A stretch of DNA of 64,000 bases from Streptomyces sp. NBC_00353 (GCF_036108815.1 NZ_CP107985.1:4588001-4652000), one strand, 5' to 3'; counted from the first letter of the stretch, positions 53,098 to 62,146 are shown. Notes: generated by a model from the letters alone, not told the origin. A program made the numbers and translations.

Positions 53098-53757
53098 TCA
53101 GTCCTCGCCGGACTTCTTGAGGGCCTCCATCGCCCGCTCGGTCACGTCCGTGACCTTGCCGAGCGCGGAGATCGTGACCACCAGGCCCTGGGACCGGTAG
53201 TAATCGATGATCGGCTCGGTCTGCGTGTGGTAGACCTCGAGCCGGGTCCGGACCGTGTCCTCCGTGTCGTCGTCACGCTGATACAGCTCGCCGCCGCAGA
53301 TGTCGCAGACACCCTCGGTCTTCGGCTGGTTGTACGTGACGTGGAAGACGTGCGAACCGTCGTTCCGGCAGATGCGGCGGCCGGCGATGCGCTTGACCAC
53401 CTCGTCCTCGGGGACCTCCAGGTCCAGGACCGCGTCCAGCTTGGCGCCCTCGTCCTTGAGCATCGCGTCAAGGGCCTCGGCCTGTCCCACGTTGCGGGGG
53501 AAGCCGTCGAGCAGGAAACCGTTCGCGGCGTCCGGCTGGGCCATGCGGTCCTTGGCCATCCCGATGGTGACCTCGTCCGGCACCAGCTGGCCTGCGTCCA
53601 TGTAGGCGCGGGCCTGCTTGCCAAGGTCAGTGCCCTGGCTGATGTTGGCGCGGAAGAGGTCGCCCGTGGAGATCTGCGGAATCGACAGGTTCTTGGCAAG
53701 GTACGCAGCCTGCGTTCCCTTGCCGGCACCGGGCGGCCCGACGAGGACGATTCGCAT
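53098..53757 (-). CDS. adk: Adenylate kinase
   Basis: 219 residues. Interconverts ATP + AMP and 2 ADP. P-loop GPPGAGKGTQAAYLA, AMP-site DLFRANIS, GFPRNVGQAE; LID region includes CDICGGEL with Cys residues that may bind zinc. Its start shares one base with the secY stop (TGATG), so it is coupled to secY. Confidence 0.96.
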   Translation of the reverse strand: MRIVLVGPPGAGKGTQAAYLAKNLSIPQISTGDLFRANISQGTDLGKQARAYMDAGQLVPDEVTIGMAKDRMAQPDAANGFLLDGFPRNVGQAEALDAMLKDEGAKLDAVLDLEVPEDEVVKRIAGRRICRNDGSHVFHVTYNQPKTEGVCDICGGELYQRDDDTEDTVRTRLEVYHTQTEPIIDYYRSQGLVVTISALGKVTDVTERAMEALKKSGED

Positions 53758-55076
53758 CAGCGGAGGAACCCTTCGTAATTGCGCTGCTGGAGCTGACTCT
53801 CAATCTGCTTCACGGTCTCCAGACCCACACCCACGATGATGAGGATGCTCGTCCCGCCGAACGGGAAGTTCTGGTTAGCGCCACCGAAGCCTGCCAACGC
53901 CATCGTCGGCACCAGAGCGATCAGACCCAGGTACAGCGAGCCCGGCCAAGTAATCCTGTTGAGCACGTAGCTCAGGTACTCGGCAGTAGGTCGACCAGCC
54001 CGGATACCCGGGATGAAGCCACCATACTTCTTCATGTTGTCGGCGACTTCCTCGGGGTTGAACGAAATCGCCACATAGAAGAAGGCGAAGAAGACGATCA
54101 ACAGGAAGTACGCCGTGATGTAGTACGGGTGGTCGCCCTTGACGAAGTGGTCCTTGATCCATGTGGCCCAGCCCGCCGTGGAGTTGGAGAACTGGACGAT
54201 CAGGGCCGGGATGTAGAGCAGCGAAGAAGCGAAGATGACGGGAATCACACCCGCCTGATTCACCTTCAGCGGGATGTACGTGGAGGTACCCCCGTAGGAC
54301 CTGCGGCCGATCATGCGCTTCGCGTACTGCACCGGAATCCGACGCTGGGCCTGCTCGACGAAGACCACGAGGGCCACCATCACGAAGCCGACCAGGATGA
54401 CGGTGCCGAACTCGATCCAGCCGTCGGCCAGCTTGCCGCTCTGCTTGATGGCCCACAGGGCGCCGGGGAAGCTGGCGGCGATCGAGATGAACATCAGGAT
54501 CGACATGCCGTTGCCGATGCCGCGGTCGGTGATGAGCTCACCGAGCCACATGACGGCGGCGGTACCCGCGGTCATCGTGACCACCATGACGATGGTCGTG
54601 AAGATGGAGTGGTTCGGAACGATCTGGTCGGCGACCGGGCAGCCGCTGAACAGTGCACCGCTGGTGGCGGTGGCCACCAGGCCGGTGCCCTGGAGGATGG
54701 CGAGCGCGACGGTCAGATAACGCGTGTACTGCGTGATCTTGGCCTGGCCGGACTGCCCCTCCTTCTTGAGCGCCTCGAGTCGGGGAATAACCACGGTCAG
54801 CAGCTGAAGAATGATGCTGGCCGTGATGTACGGCATGATGCCGAGCGCGAAGATCGTGATCTGCAGCAGTGCACCACCGCTGAACATGTTCACCAGGCCG
54901 AAGAGGCTGTTGTTGCCCTTGCTTGCCTGGTCAACACAGGTCTGGACGTTCTCGTAGCTCACTCCCGGTACCGGGATGTGTGCCCCGAGCCGGTAGAGCA
55001 CGATGATGCCGAGCGTGAAGAGCAGCTTCTTGCGCAGGTCGGGCGTCTTGAACGCCCGGGCGAACGCGGTGAGCAC
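53757..55076 (-). CDS. secY: Preprotein translocase subunit SecY
   Basis: 439 residues, ten transmembrane helices; the protein-conducting channel of the Sec system. N-terminal TPDLRKKLLFTLGIIVLYRL and the C-terminal VETVKQIESQLQQRNYEGFL are family hallmarks. The 223-base gap upstream contains a terminator-like hairpin, suggesting a separate secY-adk transcription unit. Confidence 0.97.
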   Translation of the reverse strand: MLTAFARAFKTPDLRKKLLFTLGIIVLYRLGAHIPVPGVSYENVQTCVDQASKGNNSLFGLVNMFSGGALLQITIFALGIMPYITASIILQLLTVVIPRLEALKKEGQSGQAKITQYTRYLTVALAILQGTGLVATATSGALFSGCPVADQIVPNHSIFTTIVMVVTMTAGTAAVMWLGELITDRGIGNGMSILMFISIAASFPGALWAIKQSGKLADGWIEFGTVILVGFVMVALVVFVEQAQRRIPVQYAKRMIGRRSYGGTSTYIPLKVNQAGVIPVIFASSLLYIPALIVQFSNSTAGWATWIKDHFVKGDHPYYITAYFLLIVFFAFFYVAISFNPEEVADNMKKYGGFIPGIRAGRPTAEYLSYVLNRITWPGSLYLGLIALVPTMALAGFGGANQNFPFGGTSILIIVGVGLETVKQIESQLQQRNYEGFLR

Positions 55077-55231
55077 GGTGCCTCCTGCGACCCCCGCGCA
55101 GAGCGAGAGGTGACGGTCTTGAGGATCGACGAATACGTAACAGTCAAAGATTCCTGGGCGTGGGCCCAGGGGTTACCACAGCAACAGTGCTGGCCACCTT
55201 ACCGGCGACCATGCCCCCCTAGGAACGACCA

Positions 55232-55265
55232 ACCGGGGATGCCCCAAATAAGAGGCATCCCCGGT
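55232..55265 (-). terminator. Terminator between rplO and secY
   Basis: 12-bp perfect stem (55232-55243 and 55254-55265), AT-rich 10-base loop. It follows the rplO stop by 35 bases and lies before the secY start. Confidence 0.78.
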
Positions 55266-55299
55266 CGGATGTTCAGGCCATCGAGTTGTCCGAGTTGTC

Positions 55300-55755
55300 T
55301 CAGACGAGCTCAGTGACGGTGCCGCCGGCGGCGGCAATCTTCTCCTTGGCGGAGCCGGAGACGGCGTCAACCGAAACCTGCAGCGCCACGGAGATCTCGC
55401 CCTGTCCGAGGACCTTGACGAGGTGGTTGTTGCGCACCGCACCCTTGGCGACCAGGTCGGCCACGGTGACCTCTCCACCCTCGGGGTAGAGCGTCGCGAG
55501 CTTGTCCAGGTTCACGACCTGGTACTCGGTGCGGAACGGGTTCTTGAAGCCCTTGAGCTTCGGGAGACGCATGTGGAGGGGCATCTGGCCACCCTCGAAG
55601 CGCTCCGGAACCTGGTAGCGGGCCTTCGTGCCCTTGGTACCACGACCAGCGGTCTTACCCTTGGACGCCTCACCACGACCCACACGGGTCTTGGCGGTCT
55701 TGGCGCCCGGGGCAGGCCGGAGGTCGTGAGCCTTCAGCGGCTTGTTCTCCGCCAT
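55300..55755 (-). CDS. rplO: 50S ribosomal protein L15
   Basis: 151 residues. LKAHDLRPAPGAKTAKTRVG and GGQMPLHMRLPKLKGFKNPF are diagnostic. The ATG at 55755 follows rpmD by 1 base. Last gene before the presumed secY promoter. Confidence 0.97.
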   Translation of the reverse strand: MAENKPLKAHDLRPAPGAKTAKTRVGRGEASKGKTAGRGTKGTKARYQVPERFEGGQMPLHMRLPKLKGFKNPFRTEYQVVNLDKLATLYPEGGEVTVADLVAKGAVRNNHLVKVLGQGEISVALQVSVDAVSGSAKEKIAAAGGTVTELV

Positions 55756-55756
55756 G

Positions 55757-55939
55757 TCAGTCGACCTCCTCAACCGTCACGAGGTGGCGGACGGTGTGAG
55801 CCATGCCGCGGAACTCGGGACGGTCCTCCTTGACAACCACGTCGTTCAGGCGCTTGAGCCCGAGCGAACGAAGGGTGTCGCGGTGGTTCTGCTTGCTGCC
55901 GATGTACGACTTCGTCTGCGTGATCTTGAGGCGAGCCAT
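55757..55939 (-). CDS. rpmD: 50S ribosomal protein L30
   Basis: 60 residues, standard: MARLKITQTKSYIGSKQNHR. The ATG at 55939 overlaps the rpsE stop (TAATG). Confidence 0.97.
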   Translation of the reverse strand: MARLKITQTKSYIGSKQNHRDTLRSLGLKRLNDVVVKEDRPEFRGMAHTVRHLVTVEEVD

Positions 55940-56544
55940 TACGCACCCGCTCCCGCACGTGCACGAAGCAGAGCCGCGGGGGCGACGTCCTCGAGGGGCA
56001 GACCACGGCGAGCCGCGATCTCCTCGGGACGCTGCAGGCCCTTGAGGGCCGCCACGGTCGCGTGCACGATGTTGATCGCGTTGGACGAGCCAAGCGACTT
56101 CGACAGGATGTCGTGAACGCCGGCGCACTCCAGAACGGCGCGCACCGGGCCACCGGCGATAACACCGGTACCGGGGGAAGCCGGCTTCAGCAGCACGACA
56201 CCCGCGGCCCGCTCACCCGTGATCGGGTGAGGGATGGTGCCCTGGATACGCGGAACCTTGAAGAAGTTCTTCTTGGCTTCTTCCACGCCCTTGGCAATGG
56301 CCGCGGGAACTTCCTTGGCCTTGCCGTAACCGACACCGACGGTGCCGTCACCATCGCCCACCACGACCAGCGCGGTGAAGCTGAAGCGACGACCACCCTT
56401 CACAACCTTGGCGACGCGGTTGATCGCGACAACGCGCTCAACGTACGCGGTCTTCTCGGCGGCAGCTGCGCCGCCGTCACGGCCCTTCCGGTCCCGCCGC
56501 TCGCCGCCACCGGCACCGCTTCCGCGGCGCTGGGGTCCAGCCAT
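55939..56544 (-). CDS. rpsE: 30S ribosomal protein S5
   Basis: 201 residues. Double-stranded-RNA-binding N-domain (VVAINRVAKVVKGGRRFSF) and GSSNAINIVHATVAAL C-domain. A Gly/Arg-rich N-terminal extension is present. Confidence 0.97.
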   Translation of the reverse strand: MAGPQRRGSGAGGGERRDRKGRDGGAAAAEKTAYVERVVAINRVAKVVKGGRRFSFTALVVVGDGDGTVGVGYGKAKEVPAAIAKGVEEAKKNFFKVPRIQGTIPHPITGERAAGVVLLKPASPGTGVIAGGPVRAVLECAGVHDILSKSLGSSNAINIVHATVAALKGLQRPEEIAARRGLPLEDVAPAALLRARAGAGA

Positions 56545-56591
56545 TGGATTTACCTCTCTCTGTTACGTCCGCTGTGCGTAGGAACCGGGGC

Positions 56592-56975
56592 TTAGAACTT
56601 CAGCCCGGCTTCACGGGCGGCGTCAGCCAGAGCGGCAATCCGCCCGGCGTACTGGTTGCCACCGCGGTCAAACACGACGGCCTCGACGCCTGCAGCCTTG
56701 GCGCGCTCGGCGACCAGGGCGCCGACCTGCTTGGCCTGGGCGCTCTTGTCACCCTCGCCACCACGGATGGACACGTCCAGGGTCGACGCCGACGCGAGCG
56801 TGTGGCCCGCGATGTCGTCGATGACCTGAGCGACCATGTGGCGGTTGGAACGCGTCACGACCAAGCGGGGACGCTCCGGCGAACCGGAGATGTGCTTGCG
56901 GACGCGGATGTGGCGACGCTTGAGGGCAGCGCGCTTGTACGCGTCGCCCTTGGCGATCTTTACGCCGTATGCCAT
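56592..56975 (-). CDS. rplR: 50S ribosomal protein L18
   Basis: 127 residues; 5S rRNA-binding. RPRLVVTRSNRHMVAQVIDD and the C-terminal FDRGGNQYAGRIAALADAAR are diagnostic. Two bases separate it from rplF. Confidence 0.97.
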   Translation of the reverse strand: MAYGVKIAKGDAYKRAALKRRHIRVRKHISGSPERPRLVVTRSNRHMVAQVIDDIAGHTLASASTLDVSIRGGEGDKSAQAKQVGALVAERAKAAGVEAVVFDRGGNQYAGRIAALADAAREAGLKF

Positions 56976-56977
56976 GG

Positions 56978-57517
56978 CTACTTACCAGCCTTTCCGACCT
57001 TGCGGCGGATGACCTCGCCGGCGTACTTGACGCCCTTGGCCTTGTACGGGTCAGGCTTCCGCAGCTTGCGGATCTTGGCCGCGGTCTCGCCGACCTTCTG
57101 CTTGTCGATGCCCTCGACGGAGAACTTCGTGGGGGACTCCACCTTGAAGGTGATGCCCTCCGGGGCCTCGATCAGGATCGGGTGGCTGTAGCCCAGGGCG
57201 AACTCCAGGTTGGAGCCCTTCGCCTGGACTCGGTAACCGACACCACTGATCTCGAGCGCCTTGGTGTATCCCTGGGTCACACCGGTGATCATGTTCGCCA
57301 CCAGCGTGCGGGACAGGCCGTGAAGGGCCTTGTTCTGACGCTCGTCGTTCGGGCGGACGACGTTCAGGACGCCGTCCTCACCCTTGGTGACCTCGATCGG
57401 CGACGCAACGGTGTGCGAGAGGGAACCCTTGGGGCCCTTCACCGCGACCGTACGGCCATCGATGGTGACGTCCACACCGGCGGGAACCTGGATGGGGAGC
57501 TTGCCGATTCGCGACAT
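56978..57517 (-). CDS. rplF: 50S ribosomal protein L6
   Basis: 179 residues. SRIGKLPIQVPAGVDVTIDG at the N-terminus and the C-terminal RKPDPYKAKGVKYAGEVIRR signature; lies near the sarcin-ricin loop. Confidence 0.97.
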   Translation of the reverse strand: MSRIGKLPIQVPAGVDVTIDGRTVAVKGPKGSLSHTVASPIEVTKGEDGVLNVVRPNDERQNKALHGLSRTLVANMITGVTQGYTKALEISGVGYRVQAKGSNLEFALGYSHPILIEAPEGITFKVESPTKFSVEGIDKQKVGETAAKIRKLRKPDPYKAKGVKYAGEVIRRKVGKAGK

Positions 57518-57538
57518 TAGCTATTCCTCCGTTCCCGA

Positions 57539-57937
57539 CTACCAGACGTAGGCGAGGACTTCCCCACCTACGCCCTTCTTCTGAGCCTGCTGGCCGGTCA
57601 GGAGACCGTGGGACGTGGAGATGATCGCCACGCCCAGGCCGCCGAGGACCTTCGGCAGGTTGGTGGACTTTGCGTATACACGCAGACCCGGCTTCGAGAT
57701 TCGCTTGATGCCGGCGATCGAGCGCTCGCGGTTCGGGCCGAACTTCAGCTCGAGGACGAGGTTCTTGCCAACCTCGGCGTCCTCGACCTTCCAGCCCGTG
57801 ATGAAGCCCTCCTGCTGGAGGATCTCCGCGATGTGCGACTTGATCTTGCTGTGCGGCATCACGACGGAGTCGTGGTACGCCGAGTTCGCGTTACGCAGAC
57901 GCGTGAGCATGTCTGCGATGGGATCAGTCATGGTCAT
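57539..57937 (-). CDS. rpsH: 30S ribosomal protein S8
   Basis: 132 residues. MTDPIADMLTRLRNANSAYH and the C-terminal ISTSHGLLTGQQAQKKGVGG are diagnostic. The ATG at 57937 (MTMTDPIAD) or the second ATG at 57931 could start it. A 224-base gap without a recognised gene precedes it, unusually long for this cluster. Confidence 0.97.
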   Translation of the reverse strand: MTMTDPIADMLTRLRNANSAYHDSVVMPHSKIKSHIAEILQQEGFITGWKVEDAEVGKNLVLELKFGPNRERSIAGIKRISKPGLRVYAKSTNLPKVLGGLGVAIISTSHGLLTGQQAQKKGVGGEVLAYVW

Positions 57938-58161
57938 GAATTGGCCTTCGGCCTCTCTCGCCGGGGTTTCCTGTATGCGCCATCCCTCTCCCCACTCAGT
58001 GGCGGGACGGGTGCGGTGCGGGGACCTACGGCGTAGTAAGTCGGTCTTGGGCGGCAGGCGCCCAACCCCACAAGCCTACGGCATGTGAGGCCGGGCTCCT
58101 GCCGACCAGATGCTTACCGAGAGCTTCCGTCAATTCCCAACGCCCAGAGGGCGAAGAAGAA

Positions 58162-58347
58162 TTACCAGGAACTCTTGGTCACGCCCGGCAGCTCGCCACG
58201 GTGAGCCATCTCACGAAGGCACACGCGGCACAGGCCGAACTTGCGGTAGACGGAGTGGGGCCGGCCGCAGCGCTGGCAGCGGGTGTACCCGCGAACGCCG
58301 AACTTCGGCTTACGGGCGGCCTTAGCGATCAGAGCCTTCTTCGCCAC
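58162..58347 (-). CDS. rpsN: 30S ribosomal protein S14, zinc-binding form
   Basis: 61 residues, type Z: GYTRCQRCGRPHSVYRKFGL, then CRVC; the two CxxC pairs bind zinc (C+ form). ATG start at 58347, two bases after rplE. Confidence 0.97.
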   Translation of the reverse strand: MAKKALIAKAARKPKFGVRGYTRCQRCGRPHSVYRKFGLCRVCLREMAHRGELPGVTKSSW

Positions 58348-58349
58348 GG

Positions 58350-58907
58350 TCAGTTCTCCTTGAACGGGAAGCCGAGGTGACGAAGGAGGGCACGACCCTC
58401 GTCGTCATTGGTCGCCGTGGTGACCACGGTGATGTCCATGCCCCGGACCCGGTCGATCTTGTCCTGGTCGATCTCGTGGAACATGACCTGCTCCGTGAGA
58501 CCGAAGGTGTAGTTGCCACGGCCGTCGAACTGCTTCGGCGACAGGCCACGGAAGTCACGGATACGCGGCAGCGCGAGCGACAGCGTACGGTCCAGGAACT
58601 CCCACATCCGGTCACCACGGAGGGTGACGTGGCAGCCGATCGGCTGACCCTCGCGCAGCTTGAACTGCGCGATGGACTTGCGGGCCTTGGTGACGGCCGG
58701 CTTCTGGCCGGTGATCGTGGTGAGGTCGCGCACGGCGCCATCGATCAGCTTGGAGTCGCGGGCGGCGTCGCCCACACCCATGTTGACCACGATCTTGACC
58801 AGACCGGGAACCTGCATGACGTTCTCGTACGAGAACTCCTCACGCAGCTTGCCAGCGATTTCCTCGCGGTAGCGCGTCTTCAGACGCGGCGCAGTGGTGG
58901 CAGTCAT
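58350..58907 (-). CDS. rplE: 50S ribosomal protein L5
   Basis: 185 residues. NVMQVPGLVKIVVNMGVGDA and ITGQKPAVTKARKSIAQFKL are typical; binds 5S rRNA. The start overlaps the rplX stop by one base. Confidence 0.97.
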   Translation of the reverse strand: MTATTAPRLKTRYREEIAGKLREEFSYENVMQVPGLVKIVVNMGVGDAARDSKLIDGAVRDLTTITGQKPAVTKARKSIAQFKLREGQPIGCHVTLRGDRMWEFLDRTLSLALPRIRDFRGLSPKQFDGRGNYTFGLTEQVMFHEIDQDKIDRVRGMDITVVTTATNDDEGRALLRHLGFPFKEN

Positions 58908-59230
58908 CAGATGTCCTCACCGGTCCGCTTGGCAACGCGGATCTTCTTGCCCTCGTCGTCAAAGCGGTAGCCGACGCGGGTGACGACCTTCTTGCCGTCC
59001 TTCTCCACGATCAGCTGAACGTTGCTGACGTGAATCGGGGCCTCGGTGGTGACAATGCCACCGGTCTGCGAGCCGCGAGCCGTCTGACCGGCCTTCGTGT
59101 GCTTCTTGACCCGGTTGACACCCTCGACGAGGACACGGTTCTGCACGGGATAGGCCACGATGACCTTGCCCTGCTTGCCCTTGTCCTTACCGGTGATGAC
59201 CTGAACCAGGTCGCCCTTCTTGATCTTCAT
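58907..59230 (-). CDS. rplX: 50S ribosomal protein L24
   Basis: 107 residues. KOW motif KKGDLVQVITGKDKGKQGKV at the N-terminus; early assembly protein near the exit tunnel. Two bases after rplN. Confidence 0.97.
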   Translation of the reverse strand: MKIKKGDLVQVITGKDKGKQGKVIVAYPVQNRVLVEGVNRVKKHTKAGQTARGSQTGGIVTTEAPIHVSNVQLIVEKDGKKVVTRVGYRFDDEGKKIRVAKRTGEDI

Positions 59231-59232
59231 GC

Positions 59233-59601
59233 TTACAGCACCTCCGGCGCGAGCGAGATGATCTTCATGAACTTCTTCTCGCGCAGCTCACGGCCCACCG
59301 GGCCGAAGATACGGGTGCCGCGGGGGTCGCCGTCGTTCTTCAGAATGACGGCGGCGTTCTCGTCGAAGCGGATGTACGAGCCATCCTGACGACGACGCTC
59401 CTTGACGGTGCGAACGATGACGGCCTTGACGACGTCACCCTTCTTCACGTTGCCACCGGGGATCGCGTCCTTGACGGTGGCGACGATGACGTCACCGATG
59501 CCCGCGTAGCGGCGACCCGAACCACCGAGAACACGGATGGTGAGGATTTCCTTCGCACCCGTGTTGTCGGCGACGCGAAGTCGCGACTCCTGCTGGATCA
59601 C
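59233..59601 (-). CDS. rplN: 50S ribosomal protein L14
   Basis: 122 residues. MIQQESRLRVADNTGAKEIL and KKGDVVKAVIVRTVKERRRQ are diagnostic. First gene of the spc operon, after paired hairpins. Confidence 0.97.
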   Translation of the reverse strand: MIQQESRLRVADNTGAKEILTIRVLGGSGRRYAGIGDVIVATVKDAIPGGNVKKGDVVKAVIVRTVKERRRQDGSYIRFDENAAVILKNDGDPRGTRIFGPVGRELREKKFMKIISLAPEVL

Positions 59602-59633
59602 GTCTATCTCCTGATCGTCTGCCGGTTCCCGGC

Positions 59634-59663
59634 GGGGTTCGGACCTGTGTGGATCCGAACCCC
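59634..59663 (-). terminator. S10/spc boundary hairpin 2
   Basis: 10-bp perfect stem GGGGTTCGGA / TCCGAACCCC (59634-59643 and 59654-59663), 33 bases before rplN. With the next hairpin it separates the S10 and spc operons. Confidence 0.65.
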
Positions 59664-59683
59664 ACCGAGCCTGGCGGAACTTG

Positions 59684-59705
59684 CCTGAGGGGAGTGCCCC
59701 TCAGG
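59684..59705 (-). terminator. S10/spc boundary hairpin 1
   Basis: 9-bp perfect stem CCTGAGGGG / CCCCTCAGG (59684-59692 and 59697-59705) directly after the rpsQ stop. Confidence 0.7.
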
Positions 59706-59707
59706 AA

Positions 59708-59992
59708 TTACTTGGCCTTCTCGAGGATCTCGACGACGCGCCACCGCTTCGTGGCGGACAGCGGCCGGGTCTCCATGAGGAGGACACGGTCGCCGACGCC
59801 GGCGGCGTTCTGCTCGTCGTGCGCCTTGAGCTTGTTCGTACGGCGGATGACCTTGCCGTACAGCGCGTGCTTGACACGGTCCTCGACAGCGACGACGACG
59901 GTCTTGTCCATCTTGTCGCTGACGACCAGACCCTCACGGGTCTTGCGGAAACCGCGGTCGGTGTTCGTCTCAGTCACAGTCTTCTCGCTCAT
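59708..59992 (-). CDS. rpsQ: 30S ribosomal protein S17
   Basis: 94 residues. RKTREGLVVSDKMDKTVVVA and AVEDRVKHALYGKVIRRT are diagnostic. The ATG shares one base with the rpmC stop. Last gene of the S10 operon in the bacterial plan. Confidence 0.97.
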   Translation of the reverse strand: MSEKTVTETNTDRGFRKTREGLVVSDKMDKTVVVAVEDRVKHALYGKVIRRTNKLKAHDEQNAAGVGDRVLLMETRPLSATKRWRVVEILEKAK

Positions 59993-60216
59993 CAGGCGCT
60001 CTCCACCGTCTCGATGCCCAGCTCGCGCTCGCGCATCAGGGTGTAGATCCGGGCGATGTCCTTACGGACGGACTTGAGCCGGCCGTGGTTCTCGAGCTGA
60101 CCGGTCGCCGCCTGAAAGCGGAGATTGAACAGCTCTTCCTTGGCCTCGCGGAGCTTGTTGAGGAGCTCCTCGTTGCCCAGCTCGCGCAGCTCGGACGCCT
60201 TGGTACCGGCCGACAT
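59992..60216 (-). CDS. rpmC: 50S ribosomal protein L29
   Basis: 74 residues, two helices: LRELGNEELLNKLREAKEEL and GRLKSVRKDIARIYTLMRER. The ATG at 60216 overlaps the rplP stop (TGATG); an in-frame GTG at 60219 is less likely. Confidence 0.96.
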   Translation of the reverse strand: MSAGTKASELRELGNEELLNKLREAKEELFNLRFQAATGQLENHGRLKSVRKDIARIYTLMRERELGIETVESA

Positions 60217-60635
60217 CACGACTCACCTGCCTCGCGCCGAACGATCCGGCACTTCATCGGAAGCTTGTGAGCAGCGCGGGTAAGCGCCTCACGAGCAATC
60301 TTCTCGTTCGGGTAGGACAGCTCGAACATCACCCGACCGGGCTTGACGTTCGCGATCCACCACTCGGGAGAACCCTTACCGGAACCCATGCGGGTCTCGG
60401 CAGGCTTCTTCGTCAGGGGGCGGTCCGGGTAGATGTTGATCCAGACCTTGCCGCCACGCTTGATGTGGCGGGTCATCGCGATACGAGCTGCCTCGATCTG
60501 GCGGTTCGTCACGTACGCCGGGGTCAGCGCCTGGATGCCGTACTCGCCGAACGCAACCTGCGTGCCACCCTTGGACATACCGCTGCGCTTCGGGTGGTGC
60601 TGCTTGCGGTGCTTGACCCTACGGGGGATCAGCAT
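60216..60635 (-). CDS. rplP: 50S ribosomal protein L16
   Basis: 139 residues. MLIPRRVKHRKQHHPKRSGM and the ARIAMTRHIKRGGKVWINIY segment; near the A-site tRNA elbow. Five bases after rpsC. Confidence 0.97.
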   Translation of the reverse strand: MLIPRRVKHRKQHHPKRSGMSKGGTQVAFGEYGIQALTPAYVTNRQIEAARIAMTRHIKRGGKVWINIYPDRPLTKKPAETRMGSGKGSPEWWIANVKPGRVMFELSYPNEKIAREALTRAAHKLPMKCRIVRREAGES

Positions 60636-60640
60636 TTCGG

Positions 60641-61477
60641 TCAGGCCTCCGTTCCGGTGCTCTCAGCCGGAGCAGCGGCGGCGGGAGCCTCGGCCTTGGG
60701 GGCCTCGGCTGCCGGCGCGGACTGCTGCGGCTTGCGACCGCGACCGCCACGCTCGCCACCACGGCCACCACGGCCGGCCGGGCGGTCAGCGCCGCCACGG
60801 GCCGGGCGGTTGCCAGCGCGGGCAGCAGCGTTCTCGGCGCGGACCTCGGCGATGTTCTTGACGTCGCCCTTGTAGATCCAGACCTTCACACCGATGCGGC
60901 CGAAGGTCGTCTTGGCCTCGAAGAAGCCGTAGTCGACGTTCGCACGGAGCGTGTGCAGGGGCACACGGCCCTCGCGGTAGAACTCCGAGCGGGACATCTC
61001 GGCGCCGCCGAGGCGGCCACCGCACTGGATCTTGATGCCCTTGGCGCCGGCCTTCATCGAGCTCTGCATGCTCTTGCGCATTGCACGACGGAAGGAGACG
61101 CGGGAGGAGAGCTGCTCGGCGACGGCCTGGGCCACCAGCTGAGCGTCCACCTCGGGGTTCTTGACCTCGAGGATGTTCAGCTGGACCTGCTTGCCGGTCA
61201 GCTTCTCCAGCTCGCCACGGATGCGGTCGGCCTCGGCGCCACGGCGACCGATGACGATGCCCGGGCGGGCGGTGTGGATGTCAACGCGGACGCGGTCGCG
61301 GGTGCGCTCGATCTCAACCTTCGAGATGCCGGCCCGCTCCATGCCCTTCGTCATCATGCGACGAATGGCGACGTCTTCCTTGACGTAGTCCTTGTACAGC
61401 TTGTCGGCGTACCAACGGGACTTGAAGTCCGTGGTAATGCCGAGCCGGAACCCGTGCGGGTTTACCTTCTGGCCCAT
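60641..61477 (-). CDS. rpsC: 30S ribosomal protein S3
   Basis: 278 residues. N-terminal MGQKVNPHGFRLGITTDFKS, KH domain (RPGIVIGRRGAEADRIRGEL) and S3_C domain. Long Gly/Arg- and Ala/Pro/Glu-rich C-terminal tail of about 65 residues, as in other Streptomyces. The start overlaps the rplV stop by one base. Confidence 0.97.
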   Translation of the reverse strand: MGQKVNPHGFRLGITTDFKSRWYADKLYKDYVKEDVAIRRMMTKGMERAGISKVEIERTRDRVRVDIHTARPGIVIGRRGAEADRIRGELEKLTGKQVQLNILEVKNPEVDAQLVAQAVAEQLSSRVSFRRAMRKSMQSSMKAGAKGIKIQCGGRLGGAEMSRSEFYREGRVPLHTLRANVDYGFFEAKTTFGRIGVKVWIYKGDVKNIAEVRAENAAARAGNRPARGGADRPAGRGGRGGERGGRGRKPQQSAPAAEAPKAEAPAAAAPAESTGTEA

Positions 61478-61824
61478 TACCGGGTTCCTTCCTTGCTGCT
61501 GACGACCACGGTGATGTGGCTGGTCCGCTTACGGATCCGGTAGGCACGGCCCTGAGCACGCGGACGGAACCGCTTCAGGGTCGGGCCCTCGTCCACGTAC
61601 GCCTCGCTGATGACCAGCGAAGAGGCGTCGGTGTGGTCGTAGTTGTGTGCAGCGTTGGCAATGGCGCTGTCAAGCACCTTGCCAACCGGCACGCTCGCGG
61701 CCTGCGGGGCGAAACGCAGGACCGCCTGAGCCTCCGTGGCATCCATGCCACGGATGAGGTCCACCACGCGGCGGGCCTTCATGGGCGTGACGCGGATGTA
61801 CCGCGCCTGGGCCCTGGCTTCCAT
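61477..61824 (-). CDS. rplV: 50S ribosomal protein L22
   Basis: 115 residues. ARYIRVTPMKARRVVDLIRG and the tunnel-reaching loop region near RFRPRAQGRAYRIRKRTSHI. The ATG at 61824 (MEARAQARY) follows CGAAGGGA; the in-frame ATG at 61848 lacks this support. Confidence 0.96.
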   Translation of the reverse strand: MEARAQARYIRVTPMKARRVVDLIRGMDATEAQAVLRFAPQAASVPVGKVLDSAIANAAHNYDHTDASSLVISEAYVDEGPTLKRFRPRAQGRAYRIRKRTSHITVVVSSKEGTR

Positions 61825-61864
61825 GGTTGTCCCTTCGGTGTAAGTCATAGTCAGTCACCCCGCG

Positions 61865-62146
61865 TTAGCGGCGCTTCGACTTCCGGTCGTCCTTGACGTG
61901 GCCGCGGAAGGTGCGAGTCGGCGAGAACTCGCCGAGCTTGTGGCCGACCATCGACTCGGTGACGAACACCGGGACGTGAATCTTGCCGTTGTGCACCGCG
62001 ATGGTGTGACCCAGCATGGCCGGGACGATCATCGAGCGACGGGACCAGGTCTTGATGACGTTCTTGGTGCCTGCCTCGTTCTGTACGTCCACCTTCTTGA
62101 TGAGGTGGCCGTCGACGAAGGGCCCCTTCTTGAGACTGCGCGGCAT
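61865..62146 (-). CDS. rpsS: 30S ribosomal protein S19
   Basis: 93 residues, standard: MPRSLKKGPFVDGHLIKKVD and the GHKLGEFSPTRTFRGH signature; contacts S13 in the head. Confidence 0.97.
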   Translation of the reverse strand: MPRSLKKGPFVDGHLIKKVDVQNEAGTKNVIKTWSRRSMIVPAMLGHTIAVHNGKIHVPVFVTESMVGHKLGEFSPTRTFRGHVKDDRKSKRR

